A stretch of 64,000 bases of DNA from Botryotinia globosa (taxonomy: Eukaryota > Ascomycota > Leotiomycetes > Helotiales > Sclerotiniaceae), in NCBI GenBank assembly GCA_014898425.1, contig RCSZ01000002.1, forward strand, positions 2,046,001 to 2,110,000, read 5' to 3'. The notes under the pieces are model-generated. The model did no database searches. It was not told where the DNA came from and saw nothing but the letters and a program-made list of their open reading frames with translations. The position numbers and the translations under genes were made by a program. Shown one piece after another: positions 47,142 to 58,366 of this stretch; the first letter of the stretch is position 1, and every line of letters begins with the position of its first letter.

Positions 47142-50100
47142 ATGTTTGTCTCTCTAAGTCGGCGGACTCCTAAGCTGCAGCAGCCATACGTCTGTACATC
47201 ATGCCTCTCGAAACTTCTTGGAGCTTCAGATGCTCTTCCTCTATACTCAAATGCGATACGAGGCGCGCCGCGGGCACCTAGAAATGCCGCCACATTTTCG
47301 ACGACGCCGCTGAATTACAAGAAGAAAAATACAAATACTGACACCAAGAACGTCGATAATGCTCCGAAAGATAATGGTACTCAAACTGCAGGTTCAGCTG
47401 CTCTGCAAAGTTTAAGAGAAGCTTCGCAGGCAAAAAGTGTCGCACGAAGAGTCGCAAAGTTGAAAAAGAAGGACCCGGCGAAACAGGCCAATGAGCAAGA
47501 GAAGGGCAAACAGCAACAGGCTACCCTGGGCAAAGAGGACATAAATCCCGAAGACGGGAGTCAAACGAATATCAAAGAGTCTGGCTCAAACCCAATATCG
47601 AAGACGAAGAAGAAGGCGAAGGCGAAGAAAGGCACGCCCAAATCAAAGACTACAAGTGGTAATGTAACACACGAAAAGATAAACGAAGAAGAAATTGAAT
47701 CGAAGGATCTAATTAAAAAGGTCAAGCAAAAGCTTATCAATTATGTCAATTCGACCAGCTCGAAGAGCTTGATCCGAAAAATTGAAAGCAATAATGCTGC
47801 CCATGATGACACGAAGAATCCGAAGATAGCTCCTTGGCAGCTGCATTCCATCTACGAAACTATGGTAGCTGAAAAGGGTGAGACTGCTGCAAGAAAGGAC
47901 CTCGTCGATCTTATTCAAAAGGGAGGCTTAACTACCACAGACCGGACTCAAGTTATGAAAGAATTGCGTGCATCTCTTGTCAATAGGCCAAGGCCGAAGA
48001 AGGATGATGCGATTTCTGAAGCTGTAAGCTCATCAACCAACCTAGCTGGAATGCTGGCTTCGTTTGAATCTATTCCACAAGTTCCGGTCAGGAGGATTGT
48101 GAATAGAAAGTCTAAATCTGCCAAGGAGCAGAAACCAAGTCGCGAAAAGGCTGCGCCTGCAAAGGTTAAATCAATAAAGACAGGTCCAATGAAAAAGTCT
48201 CCCGGCACAACTGCATTTGAAGTAAAATCGGTAGATGCCGATTCTCTTCAGCTAGTACCAGTACAGAAGAAGCAACCTCCAGTTCCTGGACTATCATACG
48301 GACTTGAAAGGGCCCTGTTCAACCCTGGAGTGTATCACCTGCAGGATCCTCGTTCACGTGTGTTCAATTTCGATCCTTATTTGCAGAAGATTATGCCTGT
48401 CAGTGAATTCGATTTCACCGCTTTGAAACAATATGTTACTTCTTCGAGGGATAAAGCATTGATTGAGACTGCCAAACATGAAAAGAGAAAGTATACAGGT
48501 TCAACTTCAAGTATGTCGGCATCCCTTGCCCACTTTCATTTCTTGCTATCACAGTGGAGGCCAATCAATACAAGCATGCTATCACAAAATTTCCCTGTCG
48601 AATTCAATTCCTTCACTGCACTCCAGCGAGGTCCATCAGCAGTATTTTTGAGGGAGAGGGACGGAGTTTATGCCATTGATGCGGACAAGCAATTTGATAC
48701 GGCCAATATATTGAGTATGCTTGGAAAATCAATGGAGAAGCTTCTTACTTTACCGAAAGAAGAGTTTGAACAGTATCGAAAAGAAAACTCGACTTCAATC
48801 ACAGAAGATCAACGTAACGAAGTTGAATCTTTCCATTATACTACTATGGGCGATTTCCTCATGCGATCACAACTCGACGCCCACGATCCCCGTCTTCCGG
48901 GGAGCGGCATGTTTGATCTAAAGACTCGAGCTGTAATCTCGATTCGCATGGATATTGAAAACTACGCAGAGGGAAGTGGCTACGAGATCTTTAGCCTTCA
49001 TGGAGAATATAATTCTTTTGAACGAGAGTACTTTGATATGATCAGAGCTGCATTCTTAAAGTACTCTTTACAAGTTAGAATGGGTCGTATGGATGGCATC
49101 TTTGTTGCATATCACAACATTGAGCGAATCTTCGGTTTCCAATATATCAGTTTACCAGAATTAGACAATACTATTCACGGAACGACGGATACCACGACCG
49201 GAGATCGGGAATTCAAACTCAGTGTTGATTTGCTCAACAAAGCCTTGGATCGTGCAACTGCTAGATTTCCAGGAAAATCATTACGTTTACATTTCGAAAC
49301 TCGTGGTAATGTCGAGACGCCATTTATGTACATTTTTGCTGAGCCCATGGAAGAGGAAGAGATCCAAAAGATTCAAGATTCAAATAAAGCGGAGATTGAA
49401 GCATTCGAAGCTCGCGTTCTTGGCCTGCATGGTGAGAAGGGAGAGGAAGAGCAATTGGAAGAGAAAAAGAATGCTGAATGGGAAGATCTCCGTGCCAAGA
49501 TTGAAGAAAGTATGGAAAATGATGAATTTGAGATCAAGAGTGCAAAGGAAATCGCTGAGAGCTTGGTTGAGCATCACGATGTCACTGGTTTGACGTTGGA
49601 TGAGGTAGAACAACGCGTGGAAGAGTTCCTTTCAACCTCATCCTATAATGAACAAGGTGAAGCTGATGCTGCGGGAGAGAGCGAGAATAAATTGTGGAAA
49701 GAAGATAATGTTGATGCCGATGAGGAGACAGATGATATTATGGAAGAGATTGAAGAAGCAGAACACGACGAGGATATGGAAAAAACTACTGCAGAGGCGG
49801 ATGAGGATGCAGAAGAAGAGAATGATGAGGAGGAGGATGAGGATGATGAGGATGACGAGGAAGAAGAGGAAGAAGAGGACGAAACTGACGAGGACGACGA
49901 TGGGGAGGGAGAGGAAGAAGAGGAAACTGGAGAGAGAGACGCCGAAAAGGAACCCGAAGACTCAAGTGGAGAAGCAAAACCTAGCGATCTTAGGGAACTT
50001 GCCATTGAGGAAACAGTCATGCAAGAAGGTCTTCTCGTCGACCCAGCTGAAGAAAATGCGGAGGCTCAAAACAGCAACGCCGAGACATCTGAAGCTCGGG

Positions 50101-50753
50101 AGCCGGAACTTGTCGAAAATGAGAATCTATTAATTGACTCGGCTGAGGAAAGTGATGATTTCACTGATTCAAATCATGAGTCATCAGAGTCCCAAGAAAG
50201 CTCAACGGATGAGTCTTTCACTTCAGATGAAACAGATAACACCAACGACGAGACATTAATTCCAGATACCGAGTCAACTCTTCCAGAGGAAGAACCCGAA
50301 AAAGAGATTCTAGCAATGCATCTTGCCATTCGCAACAAGGTCAATGACAGCTATGTGGTACGACCGGAAAAATTGACGAAAGATGATAAATGGGTCGTTG
50401 AATACGCATTATCTGAAATTCCTGATCATGAAAGGGCTATGAATCTTTATAAAGCAACCCAATTAAGAAGAAAGACAGCTTTGAGAAGATCAGATGAGCC
50501 CGACACCAAATGGGCAGATGAAAGAAATAATAAATTTATTGCGCATTTGAAGTACTTGGCACAAAGTGGTCGGGCATGGAGGCAGAGGATTACGGAGAAG
50601 GAGGCCAATGAACCGGTCAAGACCTTGGAATTTAGAGAGGAGCCAAAGGAGGTTGGTGTTTACGAGGGGTATGAGGAGATGAAGAGGGCGGCTGAGGAAA
50701 ACAATGAAATGATGAGATCAGTGGAAGAGACTAGCGAAGAAAAGTCAAAATAG
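47142..50753 (+). CDS. PET127: Mitochondrial RNA-processing protein Pet127
   Basis: Single exon, 1203 aa. The N-terminus (MFVSLSRRTPKLQQPYVCTS, with ...AATFSTTPLNYKKK) is Arg/Ser-rich and acid-free, a good mitochondrial presequence. A Lys-rich disordered segment follows, then the Pet127 domain (~residues 380-750). It starts GLSYGLERALFNPGVYHLQD and includes FNFDPYLQKIMPV, HFLLSQWRP, FHYTTMGDFLMRSQLDAHDP, MFDLKTRAVISIRMDI, YFDMIRAAFLKYSLQVRMGR and FFVAYH-like motifs. A ~80-residue almost pure Asp/Glu tract follows (DNA 49730-49930), then an acidic Ser-rich tail. Pet127 is inner-membrane associated and acts in 5' processing and decay of mitochondrial RNA; the DLK motif suits the proposed PD-(D/E)XK nuclease fold. 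The length well above yeast Pet127 (800 aa) comes from the low-complexity regions. Confidence 0.93.
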   Translation: MFVSLSRRTPKLQQPYVCTSCLSKLLGASDALPLYSNAIRGAPRAPRNAATFSTTPLNYKKKNTNTDTKNVDNAPKDNGTQTAGSAALQSLREASQAKSVARRVAKLKKKDPAKQANEQEKGKQQQATLGKEDINPEDGSQTNIKESGSNPISKTKKKAKAKKGTPKSKTTSGNVTHEKINEEEIESKDLIKKVKQKLINYVNSTSSKSLIRKIESNNAAHDDTKNPKIAPWQLHSIYETMVAEKGETAARKDLVDLIQKGGLTTTDRTQVMKELRASLVNRPRPKKDDAISEAVSSSTNLAGMLASFESIPQVPVRRIVNRKSKSAKEQKPSREKAAPAKVKSIKTGPMKKSPGTTAFEVKSVDADSLQLVPVQKKQPPVPGLSYGLERALFNPGVYHLQDPRSRVFNFDPYLQKIMPVSEFDFTALKQYVTSSRDKALIETAKHEKRKYTGSTSSMSASLAHFHFLLSQWRPINTSMLSQNFPVEFNSFTALQRGPSAVFLRERDGVYAIDADKQFDTANILSMLGKSMEKLLTLPKEEFEQYRKENSTSITEDQRNEVESFHYTTMGDFLMRSQLDAHDPRLPGSGMFDLKTRAVISIRMDIENYAEGSGYEIFSLHGEYNSFEREYFDMIRAAFLKYSLQVRMGRMDGIFVAYHNIERIFGFQYISLPELDNTIHGTTDTTTGDREFKLSVDLLNKALDRATARFPGKSLRLHFETRGNVETPFMYIFAEPMEEEEIQKIQDSNKAEIEAFEARVLGLHGEKGEEEQLEEKKNAEWEDLRAKIEESMENDEFEIKSAKEIAESLVEHHDVTGLTLDEVEQRVEEFLSTSSYNEQGEADAAGESENKLWKEDNVDADEETDDIMEEIEEAEHDEDMEKTTAEADEDAEEENDEEEDEDDEDDEEEEEEEDETDEDDDGEGEEEEETGERDAEKEPEDSSGEAKPSDLRELAIEETVMQEGLLVDPAEENAEAQNSNAETSEAREPELVENENLLIDSAEESDDFTDSNHESSESQESSTDESFTSDETDNTNDETLIPDTESTLPEEEPEKEILAMHLAIRNKVNDSYVVRPEKLTKDDKWVVEYALSEIPDHERAMNLYKATQLRRKTALRRSDEPDTKWADERNNKFIAHLKYLAQSGRAWRQRITEKEANEPVKTLEFREEPKEVGVYEGYEEMKRAAEENNEMMRSVEETSEEKSK

Positions 50754-50988
50754 AGAACAATAGGAGTGGATTCAGAGTATTGTATTATTATTCCGGATCT
50801 TATGCTCTAATGATGGTTGGGATCTGGCATAGGATCGACGTTAAAGAAAATAGGAGATATGTATAAAATGTAACATCATGATCGTCACTCAAATTCAAGA
50901 ATCAAAAGTTTTGTTTGTACCGTCTCCATTCCTTGATTTTCAAATTAGCTTATAGCTTTGCCAATTGTGACTCTGCGAGGGCTTCGTT

Positions 50989-51710
50989 CTATATCCCTTT
51001 AAAACACCAGATGGCGAATGATTGCCAAGTCCCACCAATTCCCGTCCATTCCTTGCGAAGTCGCTGGGGCAATGTAGAAAGTCTTTCCGGTGAGATGGAT
51101 ATAGGTTGCAATACTAGATTAGATAGCAATCATAAGCAAGTGATCTTCCACTTTCACACCCCAAACCCACAAAAAGATTTACCTTGCGTAGTATCTACCA
51201 ATCCTTGACAAGTCAGCCCAGAACTCTCAATACTTGTATCCCTAATCCTCTCACTCTTCACTTTTGCCCCAACGGGAATCGTATAGATTTCATAATACAC
51301 TTCGTCTAATCCCATCTCGCGATACCATTTCGCAATAGTATACAAGTACTCCAGTCCTTGTCCTCCAATCACCATGGTAAATACATCGATACATGCTTGT
51401 TGGAATTCTTTCATGGCCGGTCCACTGGACGGCCTGGGTCTAAATACCATTTCAGATTGCTGGATGTATCCACGATGTATCCACCTGATTTTACGAGCGC
51501 AACGAGAGCAGACCACGGAACGTGGAGAATTTGTTTCTGCGCTTGGAAGTGCAAAGTGTGAATGTACTAGATCGAAGGTGGAGATGAGGTTGGATGGCCA
51601 ATCGGAAGTCGTAGATTGCGAGAAGAAGATGAAGTGCGCATCGGGGGAGACGGGAGAGGATTTAGCAGAAGTCTGCGATGTCGGTTCCGATGTAGTCGTG
51701 TTGGGCTGGG
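50989..51710 (-). pseudogene. LaeA-like methyltransferase pseudogene (5' truncated, frameshifted)
   Basis: The 3' part is readable as two exons, complement(50989..51113, 51183..~51650). It encodes FDLVHSHFALPSA, SEMVFRPRPSSGPAMKEFQQ, YREMGLDEVYYEIYTIPVGA and, after a phase-1 intron, RLRKEWTGIGGTWQSFAIWC. These are the second half of a class-I SAM methyltransferase of the fungal LaeA/UMTA-like group. Upstream, QHDYIGTDIADFC (motif II) lies in another frame and ends in a stop at 51662-51664, so a one-base shift separates it from DAHFIFFSQSTTSDW. Motif I (DxGxGTG) is absent further upstream, and no ATG opens either frame. The gene is therefore truncated and shifted. Codon content still looks coding, so the loss may be recent. 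Confidence 0.6.
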
Positions 51711-51720
51711 GAGGTGGCGG

Positions 51721-52545
51721 CAACGTCTTTGGGCCTGATACCTGAGGGGTTGTTGGGTGTTGCAATACGGTGTGTGGTTTTCAGGAGCTGGCTGGTTTAT
51801 TTCCTGGTTTACTAAATATGAGCATTTGAGAGTGTCGCTATCTGTAGGTAGAGACTTTTAACAGAAGGTTTATTTTGAAGAGAAACTGATAAGCTAGGAC
51901 TCCGCAATCATCTCTGGAACGATCGATATCGCCGGTCTTTGCTGTTGTTAAAGTAACCATTTCGTGTTCATCGTGTAGCTAAATTCCAAAATTGATCATC
52001 AAGATTCCTGGCTCAACGCCACGGTACTAATCTCCCAAAGCCCTGGGTGAGTGCCAATACAAACCATGATTTCAGCAATATACGCACCATGTAACCATGT
52101 AAACGAGCAGCTTGGTCGCAGACCCAAGAAAGGATGAAGAGCAGGACTTTCGCGTGATTCTCCTCATTAAAGTTGCATCTCGTGGAAACTCTTCAAGATA
52201 TTTACATCTGAGTATTTGAGATTCTAGTAGCATTTCCCCGTCTCAGAATGATTGAAGCCTTTCTGTCTCTTAATTTTGAGAAGATACATAATATGCGACA
52301 CGTGATATGGATCACTTTATATAAGCTCCCCCGATCAAATCTATAACATAACAGGTCGACGAAAGTATTAGGACATGATGATATAACCAATTGAACAGAA
52401 AATGTTTAATATAGAAGAGAAAATTTGCGCTACTAACAAAAAATCATTCACTGCCGGTTAATGGAAGCAAATTTGCGGAAGATACCTGGTGCTGATTGGA
52501 AGTCAATAGATATTTAAATCTGAGCATCTCAGTACTAAAATACTA
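51721..52545. other. Gene-free spacer upstream of tRNA-Gly
   Basis: Expected to hold the lost 5' half of the methyltransferase gene, but no motif of it can be read. Nothing else is recognised. Confidence 0.45.
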
Positions 52546-52641
52546 GCGCCAATGGTTTAGTGGTAAAATCCAAGCTTCCCATGTTAAGATGTACATCTTC
52601 ACGAGTTTGCTTGGGCCCGGGGTTCGATTCCCCGTTGGCGC
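52546..52641 (+). tRNA. tRNA-Gly (anticodon CCC) with 26-nt intron
   Basis: The acceptor stem GCGCCAA/TTGGCGC is perfect. The T-arm CGGGG-TTCGATT-CCCCG and the A-box-like GGTTTAGTGG are present. The anticodon stem CAAGC/GCTTG closes a loop TTCCCA...T with anticodon CCC at 52578-52580. A 26-nt intron (52582-52607) sits one base 3' of the anticodon, the canonical position. The mature length is 70 nt before CCA addition. Confidence 0.93.
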
Positions 52642-54648
52642 AAATGAGGTTTCTTTTGCTCTTTAATTTTGTTTTTTTGTGTCTTCGATCTTCTTCTGTC
52701 TGACTGACATCGAGGGTTTGTTCTCATTGTTCCAAGGTTGTCAAAGTCGAGATGATCTATGTGTTCGGTTGGTGTGGCGTGTTGAGATTGTGGGGTAATT
52801 GTGGCGGAGTATTGGAGGTGACGGGAATTGGTTGAACCCCACATGCCTCCTTTGAGTTGAGATGTAAAGTAATCGAAAATAGGTGCTGGGATTTTGTCTT
52901 GAAGATACCTGGTTTCTTTCTTTGAAGCTGGCTTCGGCTCTTACTTACCTGTAGCATTTTTGAGGGTTTGCTGTTCAACAGACGATCATTGATTCCAGAG
53001 CTATCACATCTGAAGCTAGTTTGGAGTGGAAGCTAAAAATTATGCCCAATTGAACTATTGGTGCTTGCTATCGTGAACTTTGAAGGCTAGGATTGAAGAA
53101 CAGTCCTTTGGCAGCTCTAAGCAAAGTGGCAAACGTTCGTGGATTGTAAAATGTATTGTGTCTTGTAAAACGTTGAGCTGATTTGGGGCGAACAGTTGAC
53201 GATGACCATGAGAGGTTTTGACTACAGTCTACTCTTCCTAGAAAGCGATGTTCGCCATCTACTGAATATTGGCATCTTTGCTATTCGACTTCTTTCCGGC
53301 AAGATTCCTGAAAGTACCTTTAGGCGTTAATTCTGTTTTCAAAAATGTTCATCTTGCATCCAATAAACTGGATGTGAAACTCATTTCTTCAGACAAGGTT
53401 TTAGATACGCAGTTGCGTACTAAATAGCAGCCAGTGAAGCTCATAATCAAAACGTTCTAATAGCGTGCAGCACTGGCATCTCCTCTCACGACCACCTTTC
53501 TCATCTCCATGAAGTTTTAAACTCGCTAAGGAAGATATAGTTCGGAGAAGATTTCTCTATCGCTAGGTCAAATCCAGAGTTGAGCATTCAAGAGAGGCAC
53601 CGACAGCTTCCATTCCCTACGAACAATTACTGCGGGAGCTAAACTCGTGAGCAAATGGCTTTAGCTGTCCGTTCACTACTACCAGGTAGCACTGGCCCGA
53701 TCCTGCAAAATCATAAATTCCTAGCCATAGCTCTACGTGTTGCTTTCTTGGAACCCAAATCATTGCATTTGGCGTCATTTGTAGGGCTCAAGCATTTTCC
53801 TAAACTGACAGTTTCTACTCATCTACTAATAAGAGCTCTCTCACGACCAATTGTCATAAATATCAAGACTTCGCTTACTGTCGAACCTTAAATGGACATT
53901 GTCAATTAGACACTATCATAACCGGTAGAACGATTTCAAGCATGAAATGAGGACAATCGCTTCGAAAAGAAACATTCAAAAGAATCTGGCGTGCACACCA
54001 CCACTTTCTTGGCTGATAAAATAATGTCTACAATGGTTCAAAGCTCAATCGGGGGAGTAACACTAAAACAGGTCCTAGCACTTGCATAGCTTTGACGGAA
54101 TATGTTGCTTATAGCTTAACATATTTTTGGTCTACAGTTAGGTTACATCGGTCAACATCACCACAGTCATCACATAATGAATATCGATGGAAGGTCATGG
54201 TGATCATTTTATTACTCCATTTAACTAAGGGTGTGCTACCATCAAACCCGAAAGCTTGCATGCCAAAAGGAAATGAAAATGAGTGAATTTGTATACAGTA
54301 AAGAGTGTTCCTATGTGCAATCAGTGGAATCATAGGCAGAGGTTAAGGCTTGAGAAGAAGCTCCTGCACAAAGAAATCAGCAATGTTTTTAGACGTTTGC
54401 TTGAGGTTCTTGAAGCGAGATTCAAGTCCGGATCATCTTAGATACTTGAATCATGCATTGTAGACAGAAAGGTGATTACTGCTTCAAATAATCGAGATAT
54501 TGCGAGGTTTTTCGAAGGTATGCCTGTCGCATAGAGATCTCTGTAATAAAGAATCTACTCATCATTAGTCTTAGTTATGTAAAAGACGGATTTGTATCTT
54601 ACCAGATGTTACCCTAATACAAGTGGAGTGTAGGCCATTATTAGCATA
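52642..54648. other. 2-kb gene-free region
   Basis: Pol III termination is supplied by T-runs just after the tRNA (52669-52677). ORFs of up to 81 codons have no domain and no consistent codon pattern. No TIR, repeat or further tRNA was found by eye. Confidence 0.5.
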
Positions 54649-56511
54649 TCACATAGCCTTTGTGCGAGAGAACAAACTGCTGTAGACTGCATCCACAACA
54701 GGAGTGGCGCTAATCATTCGCCCACCGAAATATCTTCCATTCAAACCCTTGATGGCATTCTCTCCTCCTTGTACTCGATCGAATTTGAGATAAATATCTC
54801 CTTGGGAGTTTGGATCTAAAGCAATGTGAACAACGTGGCCATATTTTTCTTCCGCTTCTGCGCGGACATCATCCTCGAGTTCCTTTTCCCAGTTCTCACC
54901 GTCCTCTCTGTGAAATTGATTAGCAATGAATCGACAGGAGGAATATATTACTAACTCTGTAGGATCGAACATGTTCTTAAGTACAACACAACGGCTAGCC
55001 ATGTTGACATTGACAGGTAAAGCTTTGGTTTCTGTTTTAGGTTTTGATACTTCTCTTCTTTCATGATTTGCCGCAACCGTGGTATCATCTGTTCTGGCGA
55101 GTTTTCTCATCAATGCATCTCGACTATAATTGTTGAAGTTCACGCCGCCAACGTCAGTGTCGTCCAAAGCACTAGCACCACCCGCACCTTTATCATTATC
55201 TCGACCACCAGCACGATCGAAATTGCTGCCGCCAGCAGCGGTAGGACCACGCCCACCAGCGCCAGAAAATGCGGAACCCTGAAATTGTTGTTGGTGGCTT
55301 TGGCCATGGAATCTTTGCAGAAGACTGGCGGTAGATTCAGGAGTGAACTTATCGTTTCCAAGACCAACACGAATTGGTCTGCCAGCAAGATCAAACCCAT
55401 TCATCTTCTCCAACGCTTCTCTAGCTTGATTTGGATCACGGAACCTATTATACTGGTTAGCATAACGAGTAGACTTTTCATGGGAAAAGCTTACTGAACA
55501 AATCCATAACCTCGACTACGTCCTTGCTCTTCTTTTTGCAATTGAACAAATTCGAGCTCACCAAATGGCTCAAATACATTCTGTAAATCGCTTTCAGTGA
55601 TGCTGAAATGTATATTACCCACATATAGTCGATGAAATGGAATTTGATTAGGATTACTAGTGGTAGCTTCGGGATTGCGGACTTGTCGATTTTTCTCAGC
55701 CTCGGTGAGTTGTGCAATGATTGGGATTCCTAGGAGTCTCTGTCCAGTGAGTTGTATAGCAGCAGGAACTGATTCTTCGTTTTTAAACTCAACGTAGCCC
55801 ACACTGTACAAAGTTAGTAAGTGAGCCATGCAAGAATTATGAACAAAATACATACCCTTTAGATCTACCACTAACTCTGTCCTTGACAATCTGAGCCTCC
55901 TTAACGGGGCCAACCTTTTCAAAAAATGCGATGAGTTCCTTAGTTCTGAGACGAGCTGCTAGCTGTTGCACAAAAACGGTGCGCCTATCCCGTTCATCCT
56001 CGGTCAAGGGGGGTGTTCCTTCTCGTTTGGGACTTCTCGGCCGGCGTTCTTCTCGAGGCTTGTCTGCCTCATCGCGGTCACGGCGGTCACCTCGAGGACG
56101 GTAATACCTATCGGGACTTCTGGTACGTGAGCGTTGACGTCCACCACCCCTACCTCCTCTGTAATAATCTCCATCCCTGCGGCCATTTTCTTCCGGAGTA
56201 TCTCTGCGACGACGAGGTTGTCGACGATTGTCATCTCGGCTTCTACTTCTGCGTCTACCCTTTGCGCTTCCATGCTCACTTGTTGGGGTTGAGGTGCCAT
56301 CTTTCTCGTTTCTATCTCTGCTGCGAGCGCGGCGCTTCCTATCTCTGTCGCGATCCCTGCTATCATCGCGAAGTCGATCACGGTCGCGTCTTTCACTGCG
56401 CTCACCCTTGTGGTGGTCATCGGATTCTTTGGCCTTAGAAGATCCGTTTTGCTCAACAGGAGTAGCAGCTGCAGTTGAATCCAAGAGGGCTTCGACATCT
56501 AAGGCGGACAT
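54649..56511 (-). CDS. SR-type splicing factor with RRMs (RBM39/Rsd1-like)
   Basis: Spliced CDS complement(54649..54907, 54956..55444, 55495..55803, 55856..56511), 570 aa. The start is [20 protein letters not shown]. Residues ~30-180 are an RS-like Arg/Asp/Ser-rich domain. RRM1 has [12 protein letters not shown] and GRSKG-VGYVEF, RRM2 has [20 protein letters not shown] and RGYGFVQF, and the C-terminal RRM is a U2AF-homology type: [43 protein letters not shown]. The order RS-RRM-RRM-UHM defines the RBM39/CAPER family, nuclear factors that recruit U2AF and SF3b. Intron 3 (54908-54955, 48 nt) has no in-frame stop, so an unspliced product would insert 16 residues before [10 protein letters not shown]. 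Confidence 0.93.
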
Positions 56512-57125
56512 GGTGAGGGTAGTTACTCGCCTGAGAATGGACAAATTACAAATTCGATGATCTTCTTGTTCTAAATGATTGCTTGGCAAATTAGATAGAC
56601 AAAATACGATGGCTAATGGTCTTTAAGCCGTCAAAGATTGATGGATATGGAATTAGTGAAAGACTTTTAAAAGTTAGAATTGTTGTCTTGTACAGAAAGT
56701 GGCTGGTGAGAAAAACATGAATTAGTCAGTCTAGTGTTTCTTCTTAGTTTGATCATTGCACCTGCACCACGTGTTTTGAATGGTCAAAATAATTCTTGCT
56801 GAGATGCAAAGGTTTTGGTCCACGATCAATATTTTCAAGTGAATCAAGTTAAAAATTTATAAAAATTGGAAATTTGGTGGTAGATACGATATGAAGGTAA
56901 TGAATTATGATATTTCGAAATTAAAAAGTGTATATTAGGATATTAAAAAGGTTACGAAACTATTAATTCTTCTGGAAAGGTCAGCATGCTCTCCGTATCC
57001 AGCCTAATTCGTGAACGCCGAGACCAGAATGTCTTGATAGTTCTATATCGTCAAGTCATTCCAAAAACACGCCATTGTTTCCTAGATCGGCTGCATCATT
57101 TACAAATTCATTATCCATCTCCACT
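56512..57125. other. Gene-free spacer
   Basis: This is the promoter of the RBM39-like gene and 3' flank of SCS7. It includes CACGTG at 56769-56774 and an AT-rich patch (56830-56960). No gene is seen. Confidence 0.5.
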
Positions 57126-58366
57126 TCATACAGTTTTTGGCGCAGGCGCAAGTTGAGTTCCAAAGATGCAATCCCAAAATCTACTAGTAACCCCGAACCC
57201 GTTTTCGTAATCCATGAAGTGATGTTGAAGGTGGTACTTCTTCAATTGTCTCCAGTATGAAGGCAGTGTGCGATGGTGAAGGAAGTAATGTGTCAGATCA
57301 TAACAGATGTATCCAAATATTCCTCCGCAGAACACTGCTGTAGCCACATGCCAATCCCAGTAGAACACCGCATGTGCAAGCTTCCAGAAAGGAGTCGCTA
57401 AAACAATGAAGAGGGTAGGAGGCATAACCAATCGGTACTTATCCATTGGTAAATAGTGGTGAATGCCGTGAAGTAAAAAATGAAGCGTGAGTGCTACTCG
57501 ATTGTCCGGGAGCCATCTAGAGATACATGTTAGCTTGACATTCGCTATCGAATTTAAAGGAGAGGTGTATGGAAGTATACATACTTGTCGAGGTGGAAGA
57601 GGAATCGATGCAAAATATACTCGACCAGAGTCCAAAGGAAGAGACCCGAGAACCAGTACGCTGCTTCTCCAGCGATGTTATTGAATCCTTTGCTCGCAAG
57701 ATATGTACCGTAGGTGACAGGTGGAACCCAAACCATAGGCACAACCCACCAAGCTGTCTTTGAAAGAGGTTCAAGGAAATTCCCAAAAAGAGGAGCAGAC
57801 TCTCCTCCCTTATAATGACGAGGTCGATGAACTTGCTCTAAGTAGAATTCCTTGGTAAACCCACCGCGCCAGATTTGCATCAACAATGGCTTGTTTAGGT
57901 CAAGGAACTTGTGTGTCTTGTAATCGTTCACAACATCTGTCTCCTTATTCAAATCGTCTTCCGTGGACATCCCAGTACTGGCATAAACAGGCAGAGAGTT
58001 TGCGGATCCATTTTCTTTCAATTCCTTCAAGGCTTCGTTTGTAGGTGGAAGTGGAACAATGGAATCTGGTTTTATTCTCTTGGTAGCGGTATCGATAACC
58101 TTACTTGTAGCAACAAATCCGATAAAAGAATCCTCAAGAACATCGTAAGCAGCTTCGGAATGGGTATGAGAGAGCTCGTCCTTTAAGATCTCCGTTACAT
58201 CTTGACCAGCGTATTCTAGTACCAATTCACCACCACCCGGATGGCTGTCAACGAAATCTGTAACATCAAAGACCCTTGTGCCCATAGTAACATAACAGCT
58301 ATCTGCAGAGTTATGAGAGGCGACTTCCGCCTGAGTAAGGGTTGGGAGAGTTCGAGAAGGAGACAT
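57126..58366 (-). CDS. SCS7: Ceramide fatty-acid 2-hydroxylase
   Basis: Spliced CDS complement(57126..57516, 57585..58366), 390 aa, one 68-nt intron. The N-terminal cytochrome b5 domain has FVDSHPGGGELVLEYAGQDV (heme His ~42) and a second His in ELSHTHSEAA (~67-69). The membrane hydroxylase domain follows, with di-iron histidine clusters HRFLFH, HGIHHYLP, HYFLHHRTLP and YHLQHHF. Length equals yeast Scs7 (384 aa). It hydroxylates C2 of the very-long acyl chain of ceramides at the ER. The start at 58366 (MSPSRTLPTLTQAEVASHNS) gives the usual short leader; the upstream extension is unlikely. It is divergent from the HET-C gene. Confidence 0.96.

Noticed and set aside
49643..50020. 125-codon minus-strand serine-rich ORF
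   Set aside because: It is the antisense of the Asp/Glu tract of PET127; GA-rich codons read as Ser on the other strand.
53655..54333. ORFs of 64-78 codons in the 2-kb gap right of the tRNA
   Set aside because: No domain, no signal of splicing, and lengths expected by chance.
55140..56498. Long alternative-frame ORFs over the RBM39-like gene
   Set aside because: They are shadows of the RS-rich and Gly-rich coding sequence; only the spliced frame gives RRM motifs.
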